Below are positions 25,626 to 33,508 of a DNA stretch of 46,324 nt, piece by piece; the first letter of the stretch is position 1; every line of letters begins with the position of its first letter. Location: assembly GCA_005884125.1 (NCBI GenBank), contig VAXP01000087.1, positions 1 through 46,324 of the forward strand, written 5' to 3'. The stretch is from Actinomycetota bacterium. Lineage in GTDB: Bacteria > Actinomycetota > Acidimicrobiia > Acidimicrobiales > AC-35. The notes beneath the pieces are model-generated. The model had not been told where the DNA came from and did no database searches. It worked only from the letters and a program-made list of their open reading frames with translations. The translations under genes were made by a program, and so were the position numbers.

Positions 25626-26567
25626 GTGTTGCTGTTAGTGACAATCGGGCTGGTTGTGGTCGGAGCCGTGTCGCTGGTGATCGGCTTCGTGCAGAACTCG
25701 CTGCCGCCGATCTACGTCTCCATCGTGTGCAGCCTCCTGGCCGCGGCCGTGCTCGTCGTGTTCTCACGCCTGAGCCGCAGGCAAGCCGCCACCGTCGCCG
25801 TCGGTGGCGGCGTCCCTCTGGGTGGTGTGCGGGGCGCGCCGGCTGCCGCGCCCGCTCGCTCCCCCGAGGTGGCCGAGGAGCTCACGGTGGTGCCTTCGCC
25901 TCCGCGCCGCGAAGCCGCGTTCCCCATCGCCGACTACGACGATCTCAAGGTGGCCGAGATTCTTCCCCTCCTGGAGGAGCTGGACGACGAGGAGCTCCAC
26001 CAGGTGCTCGACCGCGAACAGGCTGACCGTGACCGGGCCACGATCGTGCGCCGGGTGGAGGAGCTCCTGCGCCCCACCGTGGTCGTGCTGGGCGCCCGGG
26101 GTCGAGACGACGAGCCCGCGGGCGGGCCCGTCGGGGCAGGCGAAGAGGACGATGTCGTCTTCCCCATCGCCGACTACGACGAGCTGAGGATCGGCGAGAT
26201 CCTCCCCCTGCTGCCCGAGCTCGACGACGTGGAGCTCGTCATGGTGCGCGAGCGGGAGGTCGGGGGCCGCAACCGGACCAGCGTGCTGCGGGGGATCGCC
26301 GACCTCCTGGGTGAGCCCGCCCCTGTCAACGAGGCGCCAAAGCGGGCCCCGGCCAAGAAGGCGGCGCCCAAGAAGGCGGCGGCCACCAAGGCGGCGGCAT
26401 CGAGCCGTTCGGCGGCCAAGTCGACCGGGACCAAGGGCGGTGGCACCAGGAAGGCGGCGGGCAAGGCGGCACCGGCCAAGTCGGCGGCGAAGTCGACCAA
26501 GGCGGGGTCGTCGACCAAGGCCACCAAGGCGACCAAGTCCACCCCCCGGAAGAGCTCGCCCCGCTGA
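25626..26567 (+). CDS. Membrane-anchored protein with two copies of a short helical motif and histone H1-like tail
   Basis: A 313-residue protein. Two membrane helices (about 1-20 and 27-46) form a hairpin followed by RLSRRQ, so the remainder should be cytoplasmic. Two copies of a motif follow: FPIADYDDLKVAEILPLLEE with LDDEEL near 98-125, and FPIADYDELRIGEILPLLPE with LDDVEL near 179-206. Similar YDxLxxxxIxxxLxxL helical pieces occur in other actinobacterial proteins. From about 238 to the end the sequence is Lys/Ala/Ser/Thr-rich with PAKKAAPKKAAATKAA, like histone H1 or the HupB tail, and should bind DNA. Function is not known; the layout suggests a link between membrane and nucleoid. Confidence 0.85.
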   Translation: MLLLVTIGLVVVGAVSLVIGFVQNSLPPIYVSIVCSLLAAAVLVVFSRLSRRQAATVAVGGGVPLGGVRGAPAAAPARSPEVAEELTVVPSPPRREAAFPIADYDDLKVAEILPLLEELDDEELHQVLDREQADRDRATIVRRVEELLRPTVVVLGARGRDDEPAGGPVGAGEEDDVVFPIADYDELRIGEILPLLPELDDVELVMVREREVGGRNRTSVLRGIADLLGEPAPVNEAPKRAPAKKAAPKKAAATKAAASSRSAAKSTGTKGGGTRKAAGKAAPAKSAAKSTKAGSSTKATKATKSTPRKSSPR

Positions 26568-26571
26568 TTTC

Positions 26572-26588
26572 CGGCCCACCCGGGGCCG
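26572..26588. terminator. Hairpin between convergent genes
   Basis: CGGCCC (26572-26577) pairs with GGGCCG (26583-26588) around ACCCG in the 25-bp gap between the H1-tailed gene and ileS, which converge. It could end transcripts from either side, but there is no T run. Confidence 0.4.
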
Positions 26589-26592
26589 TCCC

Positions 26593-27636
26593 TCAGCCCG
26601 GGCTCTGATCCCTCTCGGCGCGGGAGAGGCCCACGTGGAGGGCCCGGCCGTCGGGTAGCTCGTAGCGGCGGGCCTCGGCGATGGGCCCGCCCAGGACCAG
26701 CTCCAGGGCCAGGGTCTGCTCCATGACGTAGGGGCGGTGGGCCTCCACGGCGCCGGCCACGTCGTCGGGCAGGTCGAGAACCAGGTGGATGCGGTCGGCC
26801 ACGTGCAGCCCCTGGTCCCGGCGGGCGGTCTGGACGATGCGCACGACGTCGCGGGCCGTGCCCTCGGCCCGCTGCTCGGGGTTGACGGTGACGTCGAGGA
26901 CGACCACCCCGTCGTCGCCCGGGAGGGCCCGGGTGGTCGCCTCGTCGGTGGGAGCCAGGCGCAGGTCGAAGTCCCCAGGACCCAGGGTCTGGCCGCCCAC
27001 CTCGACCGTCCCGTCCTGCGAGCGCCGCCACCGCCCTTGCCGGGCCGCGGCCATGACCGTCTGCATGTCCGGCCCCAGCCTGGGGCCGACCACGGGAGCG
27101 TTGACCCGCAGGCGGGGCTGGGCCAGGGCGCCCACGTCGGTGGACAGCTCCACGTGGCGGACGTTGACCTCGTCCTTGATGAGGTCGACGAAGGGGCGCA
27201 GGCGCTCGGCGTCGGCGGCGGCCACGGTCAGGCCCAGGAGGGGGAGCCGGGTGTGGAGGTTGCTGGCCTTGCGCACCGACGAAGCGGCCGAGCACACGTC
27301 CCGCACCCGGTCCATGACCTCGACCAGCTCGGGCTCCTCGGGCAGGGCGGTGGCGTCGGGCCAGTCGGCCAGGTGGACGCTGCGCTCTGCGGTGAGGCCG
27401 CGGTAGATGGTCTCGGTCACGAACGGGAGCAGGGGGGCGGAGACCATGCAGAGGGTGTGGAGCACCGTGAACAGCGTGTCGTAGGCGTCGGCCTTGTCCT
27501 GGGCCGAGGTGGTGCCGCCCTCTCCCGAGGGTGAGCCCCAGAAGCGGTCGCGGCTGCGCCTGATGTACCAGTTGTTGAGCGCGTCCAGGAAGGCCGTCAC
27601 CGTCCAGCAGGCGCCGGAGAGGTCGTAGGCGTCCAT
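26593..27636 (-). CDS. ileS: Isoleucyl-tRNA synthetase IleS, C-terminal part (after second break)
   Basis: This frame begins at [20 protein letters not shown] (ATG 27636) and encodes the anticodon-binding domain: [14 protein letters not shown], then [20 protein letters not shown], and the long C-terminal domain with [11 protein letters not shown], ending [18 protein letters not shown]. In intact enzymes it follows directly on the catalytic domain, with a YVLAK-type helix before MDAYDLSGA. That helix is missing: the sequence jumps from GVLDR to MDAYD with a frameshift at 27636-27639, so roughly 15 residues (3n+1 bases) are lost. The protein is of the Actinobacteria-type IleS without visible zinc cysteines at its very end. 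Confidence 0.9.
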   Translation of the reverse strand: MDAYDLSGACWTVTAFLDALNNWYIRRSRDRFWGSPSGEGGTTSAQDKADAYDTLFTVLHTLCMVSAPLLPFVTETIYRGLTAERSVHLADWPDATALPEEPELVEVMDRVRDVCSAASSVRKASNLHTRLPLLGLTVAAADAERLRPFVDLIKDEVNVRHVELSTDVGALAQPRLRVNAPVVGPRLGPDMQTVMAAARQGRWRRSQDGTVEVGGQTLGPGDFDLRLAPTDEATTRALPGDDGVVVLDVTVNPEQRAEGTARDVVRIVQTARRDQGLHVADRIHLVLDLPDDVAGAVEAHRPYVMEQTLALELVLGGPIAEARRYELPDGRALHVGLSRAERDQSPG

Positions 27637-28097
27637 GGCCGGTCGAGCACGCCCGACACGTCCGTACGCCAGCGGGCCTGGACACCGTCGGTGTTGGCGT
27701 AGAGGGTGAAGAAGTGCCAGGCGTTCCACACGGGCCGGAGCACGCCCCGCACGGCGTCGGAGATGAAGCGCCGGTCCACGACCAGGTCGCCGCCGCGAAG
27801 CACGGGCGAGGACACCAGGGCCCAGCGCATGGCGTCGGCCCCTTCCGTGGCGAAGATCTCCTCTGGGTCGGGGAAGTTCTTCAGTCGCTTCGACAGCTTG
27901 CGGCCGTCGTGGCCCAGCACGATGCCGTGGGCCAGGCAGGTGCGGAACGGGGGGCAGTCGAACAGGGCGGTGGCCAGCACGTGGAGGGTGTAGAACCAGC
28001 CCCGGGTCTGGCCGATGTACTCCACGATGAAGTCGGCCGGGAAGTGGCTCTCGAACCACTGCCGGTTCTCGCACGGGTAGTGGACCTGGGCGAAGGG
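27597..28097 (-). CDS. ileS: IleS middle part (between the two breaks)
   Basis: The real IleS segment here runs from [20 protein letters not shown] to about base 27639 (VSGVLDR). It includes [40 protein letters not shown] with the class I KMSKS-type signature as KLSKR, and [16 protein letters not shown]. These are central catalytic-domain pieces, so activity requires this frame. The last residues before the stop at 27597 are out-of-frame. The segment has no proper start of its own, showing that it belongs to one gene with the flanking parts. Confidence 0.9.
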   Translation of the reverse strand, partial: PFAQVHYPCENRQWFESHFPADFIVEYIGQTRGWFYTLHVLATALFDCPPFRTCLAHGIVLGHDGRKLSKRLKNFPDPEEIFATEGADAMRWALVSSPVLRGGDLVVDRRFISDAVRGVLRPVWNAWHFFTLYANTDGVQARWRTDVSGVLDRPWTPTTSPAPAGR

Positions 28098-29737
28098 CAG
28101 AACCAGCAGTCGAGCACGTCGCTGATGCGGCGCATGGTGGAGCGGCCCGTGGGATCGTCGGGGTTGGCCCGGGTGAGCTCGTCGATGGCGGGGCGGTGCA
28201 GGTCGTCGGGCCGTACGCCGAAGTCGCGCTCGAGCTCGTCCAGGCTGCCGTAGACGTCGACGCGCGGGTGCTCGGGGTCGTCGCTCTTCCACACCGGGAT
28301 GGGTGAGCCCCAGAAGCGGTTGCGGCTGATCGACCAGTCCCGGGCCCCCTCCAGCCACTTGCCGAAGGCTCCGTCCCGCACGTGCTCGGGAACCCAGTGG
28401 ATCTTCTGGTTGAGCTCCACCATCCGGTCCTTGAAGCTGGTCACGGAGACGAACCATGAGGTGACGGCCCGGTAGATGAGGGGCGTGTCCGTGCGGTAGC
28501 AGTGGGGGTAGCTGTGGACGTAGCTGTCGTGACGGGCCACCACGCCGGCCTGCTTCAGATCCCTGATGATCTCGGGGTTGGCGTCGAACACCTGCATGCC
28601 CGCGTAGGGCGGCACCTGCTCGGTGAAGCGGCCGCGGTCGTCGACGGGGACGACGGTGGGGATGCCGTTGGCGTCGCTCAGGCGCTGGTCGTCCTCGCCG
28701 AAGCCGGGAGCGACGTGCACGACCCCGGTGCCCTCCTCGGTGGAGACGAAGTCGGCAGCCAGGACCCGGAAGGCCCCGGTCGTCCCCGCGAAGAACGGGA
28801 ACAGGGGCTGGTAGGCGCGCCCCACCAGATCGGCACCCTTGAGGGTGCCCACCCGCGTCGCCCGGGCCAGCTCCCGCTCGTGGGCCCCCACGGTGGCCTC
28901 GCCCAGGATGTAGCGGGTGCCGTCCTCCTCGAACACGGCGTAGTCCATGTCCGGTCCCACGGCCAGGGCCAGGTTGGAGGGCAGGGTCCAGGGCGTGGTG
29001 GTCCAGACCATGATCTTGGTGGGCCCGGTCTCGCCCGGGGCGGGCTCCAGGGTGAAGAGCAGGGTCAAGGCCGGGTCCTGGCGCTCCCGGTAGGAGTCGT
29101 CCTGCCTGGTCTCGAAGTTGGACAGCGGTGTCTCGCACTCCCAGCAGTAGGGCAGCACCCGGTAGCCCTCGTAGAGGAGCCCCGCCTCCCACAGCTGCTT
29201 GAAGGCCCACATGACGCTCTCCATGTAGGAGAGGTCCATGGTCTTGTAGTCGTTGTCGAAGTCGACCCAGCGACCCTGGCGGGTCACGTAGCGCTGCCAC
29301 TCCTCCGTGTAGCGCATCACCGCCGAGCGGCAGTACTCGTTGAAGCGGTCCACGCCGAACTCGGTGATGCGGGCCCGGCCCGACACCCCCAGGGCCTTCT
29401 CCGCCTCCGTCTCCGCGGGCAGGCCGTGACAGTCCCACCCGAAGCGGCGCTCGACCCGACGTCCGCGCATGGACTGGTAGCGGGGGACCACGTCCTTGAC
29501 GAAGCCGGTGAGCAGGTGGCCGTAGTGGGGCAGGCCGTTGGCGAAGGGCGGGCCGTCGTAGAACACGTACTCGTTCCCGCCACCGGGACGGGCCTCGACC
29601 GACGCCTTGAAGGTGCCGTCGGCCTCCCAGAAGGCCAGGATGTCCTCCTCCAGGGTGGGGAAGTCGGGGTGGGCGGCGACGGCGGGATAGGGGCCCGGGG
29701 AGGGCGAGGAGGGCTCGTCACCAGGCGGGGGGCACAT
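27881..29737 (-). CDS. ileS: Isoleucyl-tRNA synthetase IleS, N-terminal part (before first break)
   Basis: The ATG at 29737 begins a class I synthetase that charges tRNA-Ile. It has [20 protein letters not shown], the HIGH-type signature in [33 protein letters not shown], the editing domain ([34 protein letters not shown]) and [16 protein letters not shown]. True coding ends at DVLDCWF near base 28100. The next conserved residues should be DSG(S/A)M, but the sequence goes straight to an out-of-frame TGCCC, so about 13 bases are missing and the frame runs on to a false stop at 27881. As ileS is normally essential, a sequence error is likely unless a second copy exists. Confidence 0.92.
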   Translation of the reverse strand: MCPPPGDEPSSPSPGPYPAVAAHPDFPTLEEDILAFWEADGTFKASVEARPGGGNEYVFYDGPPFANGLPHYGHLLTGFVKDVVPRYQSMRGRRVERRFGWDCHGLPAETEAEKALGVSGRARITEFGVDRFNEYCRSAVMRYTEEWQRYVTRQGRWVDFDNDYKTMDLSYMESVMWAFKQLWEAGLLYEGYRVLPYCWECETPLSNFETRQDDSYRERQDPALTLLFTLEPAPGETGPTKIMVWTTTPWTLPSNLALAVGPDMDYAVFEEDGTRYILGEATVGAHERELARATRVGTLKGADLVGRAYQPLFPFFAGTTGAFRVLAADFVSTEEGTGVVHVAPGFGEDDQRLSDANGIPTVVPVDDRGRFTEQVPPYAGMQVFDANPEIIRDLKQAGVVARHDSYVHSYPHCYRTDTPLIYRAVTSWFVSVTSFKDRMVELNQKIHWVPEHVRDGAFGKWLEGARDWSISRNRFWGSPIPVWKSDDPEHPRVDVYGSLDELERDFGVRPDDLHRPAIDELTRANPDDPTGRSTMRRISDVLDCWFCPSPRSTTRARTGSGSRATSRPTSSWSTSARPGAGSTPSTCWPPPCSTAPRSAPAWPTASCWATTAASCRSD

Positions 29738-29743
29738 CGTTTC

Positions 29744-29750
29744 TACAGTA
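29744..29750. promoter_or_regulatory. Shared bidirectional -10 for ileS and the DUF167 gene
   Basis: TACAGT (29744-29749, plus) and TACTGT (29750-29745, minus) overlap in the 7-bp sequence TACAGTA. The ileS ATG starts 7 bp beyond the minus element and the DUF167 ATG 8 bp beyond the plus element, so both mRNAs would be leaderless. Only 20 bp separate the two start codons. Confidence 0.55.
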
Positions 29751-29757
29751 GGCGGGC

Positions 29758-30141
29758 ATGGTCGAGGACCTGTTCGAGATACAGCCCCCCGCCACCGGCT
29801 CCGATGGTGAGGAGGCGATCGTGCTGCGCGTCCACGTGCAGCCCGGCGCCGGCCGCACCGCGGTCTCCGGCCGCTACGGCGACGCCCTCAAGGTACGGGT
29901 GGCCGCGCCCCCGGAGGGCGGGCGGGCCAACGCCGCCAGCCGGGCCTTCCTCGCCGAGCTGATGGGCGTGAAACAGGCCCAGGTCGAGCTGACCAGCGGG
30001 GAGTCGAGCCGCTCCAAGCGCTTCCGCATCACCGGCGTGGAGCCCGACGACGCCCGCAGGATCCTGGACGGGGCGGTGGCCGAGGCCACCGGAGGCGGCC
30101 GTCCCGGGGGCCCTCCGGGCCGCCCTCGGGGGGCCCACTGA
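29758..30141 (+). CDS. DUF167 (YggU-like) protein
   Basis: The 127-residue protein contains the DUF167 fold: [55 protein letters not shown] and [10 protein letters not shown]. YggU-type proteins are small and their biochemical role is unknown. In many actinobacteria they are encoded close to ileS and the division genes. The last 20 residues are Gly/Pro/Arg-rich and outside the fold. The start is supported by the -10 element 8 bp upstream. Confidence 0.92.
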   Translation: MVEDLFEIQPPATGSDGEEAIVLRVHVQPGAGRTAVSGRYGDALKVRVAAPPEGGRANAASRAFLAELMGVKQAQVELTSGESSRSKRFRITGVEPDDARRILDGAVAEATGGGRPGGPPGRPRGAH

Positions 30142-30176
30142 GGACAGCGCCGGTGCGCGACGGGCCCCCGGCCTTG

Positions 30177-30185
30177 TGGTACCTT
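30177..30185 (+). promoter_or_regulatory. Extended -10 promoter of the DksA-like gene
   Basis: TGGTACCTT fits the extended -10 form TGnTANNNT. Transcription would begin near 30192, with GAGGGA at 30203-30208 serving as the ribosome binding site for ATG 30218. Confidence 0.45.
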
Positions 30186-30217
30186 CACCAACCTTTCAAT
30201 CCGAGGGACCAGCCGAG

Positions 30218-31444
30218 ATGCCCAGAGCGCCCAGAGGAACGCCGGGGGGGCGGGCTGGCCCAGTGAGGCGTTCGGCGGGCGGGGCGAAGTCGTCCTCCGG
30301 GGCCCGGACCCGTGCCGCTGGCGGCCGAGGCGCAGCCTCGTCCAAGGCGTCGTCCTCCAGGACGGTCGCAGGCAAGCGGGTCGCGGCCGTCCGGAAGAAG
30401 GCAGCAGCCAAGTCGCCCAGGACCGCGGGCACGAGAGGAGCGACCACGACCTCAGGAGGGACCAGAGCGAGAGGTTCGGCCGGGAGGGGCGCCGCCCCCC
30501 GGACCGCCGCAGGCCGCGCCGGCGCGTCGCGGTCGGCGGGCGGCGTGGCCAAGCGGGCCAAGACGGGAAGGACGGCGGCCACGGCCTCGACCCGGAAGGC
30601 GCAACCGGCCAAGAAGACGGCTCGCTCCACGGCCCGGGGGCCGGCTCGGCCGGCGGCGAGGGTGCCCGCGAGCAAGGCGACCAAGCTGAGCAAGACCAAG
30701 AAGGCGCCTGCTCCCCGGCGGTTGGTCAGCACGGCCAAGGCAGCCGCGTCCAAGGTCGCGGCCAAGGCCACCAAGGGCGCCGTCACCAAGGGCGCGGCCA
30801 AGGCCAAGGCGCCGGCCAAGCGCGTGCTCGCGGGTCGGGCCGCGCCCGCCCCGGCGGTGAAGACCGCCCCCGGCCCCAGGGCGACCAAGAAAGCGCCGGC
30901 CCGGGGCAAGGAGCCCTCCGTGGCCCCGCCGGGTTCTGGGGCAGGCGCCGTGGTCGAGCCGGGCGCGGCCGTCACCGCGGCCCCGGCACGGAAGCCCGCG
31001 GCCCCGGCGCCGCCCAAGGCCGCGGCGCCCCCCCCGCCGCCTCCGCCCCCGCCCCCGCCGGTCGTCTCCGACCTCGACGACAAGTTCCTGGACGAGCAGC
31101 GGGGCCTGCTCATCGAGGAGCGCCTCGCCTATCTGGAGCAGGCCGAAGCCCTCAAGGCGGAGGCCGACTCGCTGGCTCAGGACATGGAGCCGGGCGACAT
31201 CCAGTTCGACGACGAATCGGGCGAGGGCGGGACCATCAACGTCGAGCGGGAGCGGGACCTGGCCCTGTCGGCCCAGGCCCGGGCCTCGGTGGAGGAGATC
31301 GACCACGCCCTGGCCAAGATCGCCAACCGGACCTACGGGCTGTGTGAGCGGTGTGGTCAGCCCATACCCCGCCCGAGGCTGAAGGCCCTCCCGTACGCGC
31401 GTCTGTGCGTGGCGTGCAAGAGCGGGGGACTGTCCCGGCGCTGA
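30218..31444 (+). CDS. DksA/TraR zinc-finger protein with long H1-like N-terminus
   Basis: The 408-residue protein ends in a DksA/TraR domain (from about residue 285): a coiled-coil region (DDKFLDEQRGLLIEERLAYL and following), IDHALAKIANRTYGLCERCG, and CVACKSGG, which complete the zinc finger. Residues 1-270 are Lys/Arg/Ala-rich with many KKA, TKA and AKAT elements like histone H1 or HupB tails, then a run of 11-12 prolines. DksA-type proteins act on RNA polymerase. Here the basic half could hold DNA or rRNA. ATG 30218 was chosen for its spacing from GAGGGA. Two bases of its stop lie in the lspA region, and the lspA frame overlaps its end. Confidence 0.85.
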   Translation: MPRAPRGTPGGRAGPVRRSAGGAKSSSGARTRAAGGRGAASSKASSSRTVAGKRVAAVRKKAAAKSPRTAGTRGATTTSGGTRARGSAGRGAAPRTAAGRAGASRSAGGVAKRAKTGRTAATASTRKAQPAKKTARSTARGPARPAARVPASKATKLSKTKKAPAPRRLVSTAKAAASKVAAKATKGAVTKGAAKAKAPAKRVLAGRAAPAPAVKTAPGPRATKKAPARGKEPSVAPPGSGAGAVVEPGAAVTAAPARKPAAPAPPKAAAPPPPPPPPPPPVVSDLDDKFLDEQRGLLIEERLAYLEQAEALKAEADSLAQDMEPGDIQFDDESGEGGTINVERERDLALSAQARASVEEIDHALAKIANRTYGLCERCGQPIPRPRLKALPYARLCVACKSGGLSRR

Positions 31445-31884
31445 GCAGCGCCGGCGAGGCAGAGGCGCCGCGCCGCCGGGCGCCCTGGCGCCTCGGCCTG
31501 GTCGGTGCGGCCACGTTCGCCGCCGTCGTGGCCGTGGACCAGCTCACCAAGACCCTGGCCCAGCGTCGTCTGGCCCGGGGCCCGATCTACCTCGTCGGAC
31601 CACTGAGGCTGGCCCTCTCCTACAACTCGGGCGCGGCCTTCGGCCTGGGCAAGGGAGTGGCGCCCCTCCTCGTGGCCGGGGGAGTGGTAGTGGTCGTGTT
31701 CGTCGTGGTGTCCGTGGGGCGCACCGCTTCGGCCACGGCGGTGGTGGCCACCGGCCTCATCGCCGGCGGAGCCGTCATCGATTTCGTCGACCTGCGGGTG
31801 TGGCCCGTGTTCAACGTGGCCGACGCCTGCATCGTGTGCGGCGCCGCCCTCCTGGTCATCGTTCTGCGTCGGTCCCCGGCCTGA
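31414..31884 (+). CDS. lspA: Lipoprotein signal peptidase LspA, with internal deletion
   Basis: The protein (about 156 residues from GTG 31414; start uncertain, overlapping the previous gene) has membrane helices and the LspA features VAVDQLTKTLAQ, YNSGAAFGLGKGVAP and VIDFVDLRVWPVFNVADACIV. The last contains the second catalytic Asp (FNVADA). The first catalytic Asp, in the conserved GNxxDR motif, should lie between AGGA and AVIDF. It is absent: the text reads LIAGGAVIDF, so about 15 residues are gone in frame. The repeat GGCGGAGCC is likely to lie at both ends of the lost piece. As written the enzyme would be inactive. Confidence 0.85.
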   Translation: MQERGTVPALSSAGEAEAPRRRAPWRLGLVGAATFAAVVAVDQLTKTLAQRRLARGPIYLVGPLRLALSYNSGAAFGLGKGVAPLLVAGGVVVVVFVVVSVGRTASATAVVATGLIAGGAVIDFVDLRVWPVFNVADACIVCGAALLVIVLRRSPA

Positions 31885-31912
31885 CCTCGGGCTGGGCGGC
31901 ACTGAGCGGGAC

Positions 31913-32830
31913 ATGAGGTCGGCCGTGCCCGCCGCCCTGGCCGGCGAGAGGGTGGACCGGGCCGTGGCCATCCTGACCGGGCTGGCCCGAACCCGGGTGG
32001 CCGAGCTCGTGGCCGCGGGCGCGGTGCGAGTCGGCGGCGCCCCGGTCACCAGCCGCAGCCGCCGGGTGGCCGAGGGGGAGGAGCTGGAGGTCGACCTGGC
32101 CCTGCTGTCCGGCCCGGCCCATCTCGTGCCCGACCCCGGTGTGGTGGTACCGGTGGTGCACGCCGACAACGACGTGGTGGTGGTGGACAAGCCCGCGGGC
32201 ATGGTCGTGCACCCGGGCGCGGGCAACGCCTCCGGGACCCTGGTGCACGGGCTCCTGGCCCTCTTCGCCGATCTGGCCCAGAGCCTCCCCGGGGACCCGG
32301 CCCGCCCCGGGGTCGTGCACCGGCTGGACAAGGGCACGTCTGGCCTCATCGTCGTGGCCCGCACCGAGGAGGCCTACAGCTCCCTCGTCCACCAGATGGC
32401 GACCCGCACGGTCGAGCGCCGGTACCTGGCGCTGGTGTGGGGGGCGGTGGAGTCATCCGAAGGCGTGGTGGACGCTCCCGTGGGACGGTCGAGCCGCGAC
32501 CCGACGCGCATGGCCGTGGCCGCGGGGGGACGCCCGGCCCGCACCCGCTACACCGTGGCCGGCCGCTACACGACCCCGGCCGCCCTCACCCTGCTGGAGT
32601 GCTCCCTGGAGACGGGGAGGACGCACCAGGTACGTGTGCACCTCGCCGCCATCGGACACCCGGTGGTGGGGGACAACCGCTACGGCAAGGGCCGGCCCGA
32701 GCTGCGGTTGGGCCGGCCCTTCCTGCACGCCCACAGCCTGGACTTCGACCACCCCCGTACCGGTGCCCGCACGTCCTTCTCGTCGCCCCTCCCCCCGGAG
32801 CTGGCGGCCGTCCTCAGCGAGCTGACCTAG
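31913..32830 (+). CDS. RluD-type 23S rRNA pseudouridine synthase
   Basis: The 305-residue protein has an S4 RNA-binding domain (about 12-62, with VAELVAAGAVRVGGAPV) and a RluA-family catalytic domain with VDKPAGMVVHPGAGN, the catalytic Asp in HRLDKGTSGLIVVA, and RTHQVRVHLAAIGHPVVGD. It isomerises uridines in 23S rRNA. It lies 28 bp after lspA, the usual lspA-rluD pair. Its end is followed directly by 62-bp repeats. Confidence 0.93.
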   Translation: MRSAVPAALAGERVDRAVAILTGLARTRVAELVAAGAVRVGGAPVTSRSRRVAEGEELEVDLALLSGPAHLVPDPGVVVPVVHADNDVVVVDKPAGMVVHPGAGNASGTLVHGLLALFADLAQSLPGDPARPGVVHRLDKGTSGLIVVARTEEAYSSLVHQMATRTVERRYLALVWGAVESSEGVVDAPVGRSSRDPTRMAVAAGGRPARTRYTVAGRYTTPAALTLLECSLETGRTHQVRVHLAAIGHPVVGDNRYGKGRPELRLGRPFLHAHSLDFDHPRTGARTSFSSPLPPELAAVLSELT

Positions 32831-32834
32831 TGAT

Positions 32835-32986
32835 GATGCGGCCTCGGCCGAAGAGCCGAGAGCAGCCGCTGGGGCTGGGGACCTCAGCGGCACAGCGATG
32901 AGGCCTCGGCCGAAGAGCCGAGAGCAGCCGCTGGGGCTGGGGACCCCAGCGGCACAGCGATGAGGCCTCGGCCGAAGAGCCGAGAA
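32835..32986. repeat. 62-bp tandem repeat, about 2.4 copies, with two hairpins per unit
   Basis: Units begin at 32835, 32897 and 32959 with GATG(C/A)GGCCTCGG. Each has CTCGGC pairing with GCCGAG around CGAAGA. The first two also have GCCGCTGGGG pairing with CC(T/C)CAGCGGC; the second copy pairs perfectly and the first retains pairing through G-T. The third unit is cut after CCGAGA. It fills the gap between the convergent rluD and Rrf2 genes, so a bidirectional terminator or REP-like element is likely. Confidence 0.88.
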
Positions 32987-32991
32987 CAGGG

Positions 32992-33438
32992 TCAGGTCAG
33001 GGGGGCCATGGGGAGGGCGGTGCCCTGGGCCCGGGAGACCATGTCGCCGAGCGTGAAGGAGTCGAGGTGGGAGCGCATGTGCTCGCCCACCTCGGACCAC
33101 ACCACGAGCAGCACGCACTGACCCTCGTGGTCGCAGGCGCCGTTCTCGTGGGGGTTGCCGAAGTCGCCGGCCACGATGGGGCCGTCGACGGCGCTGACGA
33201 TCTCGCCCAGGGTGATCTCCGACGCAGGCCGGGCCAGGACGTAGCCCCCTCCCACTCCCCGCTTGGAGCGCACCAGCCCGGCGCCCTTGAGGGCCAGGAG
33301 GATCTGCTCCAGGTAGGGCTGGGGCAGCCCGGTGCGATCGGCGATGTCGCGCACCGAAGTCGGCCCCGGGCCGTCGATGTGGAGAGCCAGGGAGAGCAAC
33401 GCCCGGCTGGCGTAGTCGCCCCGGGTCGACACTTTCAC
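32992..33438 (-). CDS. Rrf2-family transcriptional regulator
   Basis: The 148-residue regulator begins MKVSTRGDYASRALLSLALH and has a winged helix with TSVRDIADRTGLPQPYLEQI, KRGVGGGYVLARP and ITLGEIVSAVDG. Two cysteines in the C-terminal part (CDHEGQC, near 104-110) resemble the iron-sulfur ligands of IscR/NsrR-type members, but the third cysteine expected a few residues later is absent (VLLVVW). So cluster binding is uncertain. GTG 33438 is chosen because TACCAT lies 6 bp before it. The target genes cannot be seen; the divergent phosphodiesterase gene is one possibility. Confidence 0.9.
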   Translation of the reverse strand: MKVSTRGDYASRALLSLALHIDGPGPTSVRDIADRTGLPQPYLEQILLALKGAGLVRSKRGVGGGYVLARPASEITLGEIVSAVDGPIVAGDFGNPHENGACDHEGQCVLLVVWSEVGEHMRSHLDSFTLGDMVSRAQGTALPMAPLT

Positions 33439-33444
33439 ACATAC

Positions 33445-33450
33445 ATGGTA
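33445..33450 (-). promoter_or_regulatory. Predicted -10 of the Rrf2 gene, leaderless
   Basis: On the minus strand TACCAT lies 6 bp before GTG 33438. The match in spacing to the other leaderless genes here decides the start against a longer GTG start at 33504. Confidence 0.5.
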
Positions 33451-33495
33451 CGGCCCAGGACCCTCCCGGTCGCCCATCGTCACGCACCCCCCACG

Positions 33496-33501
33496 TAAGG
33501 T
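33496..33501 (+). promoter_or_regulatory. Predicted -10 of the phosphodiesterase gene, leaderless
   Basis: TAAGGT is followed by 7 bp and then GTG 33509. No ribosome binding site lies in the gap. Confidence 0.5.
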
Positions 33502-33508
33502 CATCGGT

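Noticed and set aside
24112-25767. Minus-strand frame that looks like a very hydrophobic membrane protein opposite the DivIVA-like gene
   Set aside because: Antisense of a His/Asp/Glu-rich stretch gives Val/Leu-rich sequence automatically; the DivIVA frame has the conserved N-terminus and good codon use.
32835-32986. CRISPR array
   Set aside because: The 62-bp units are repeated whole with no variable spacers and no cas genes nearby.
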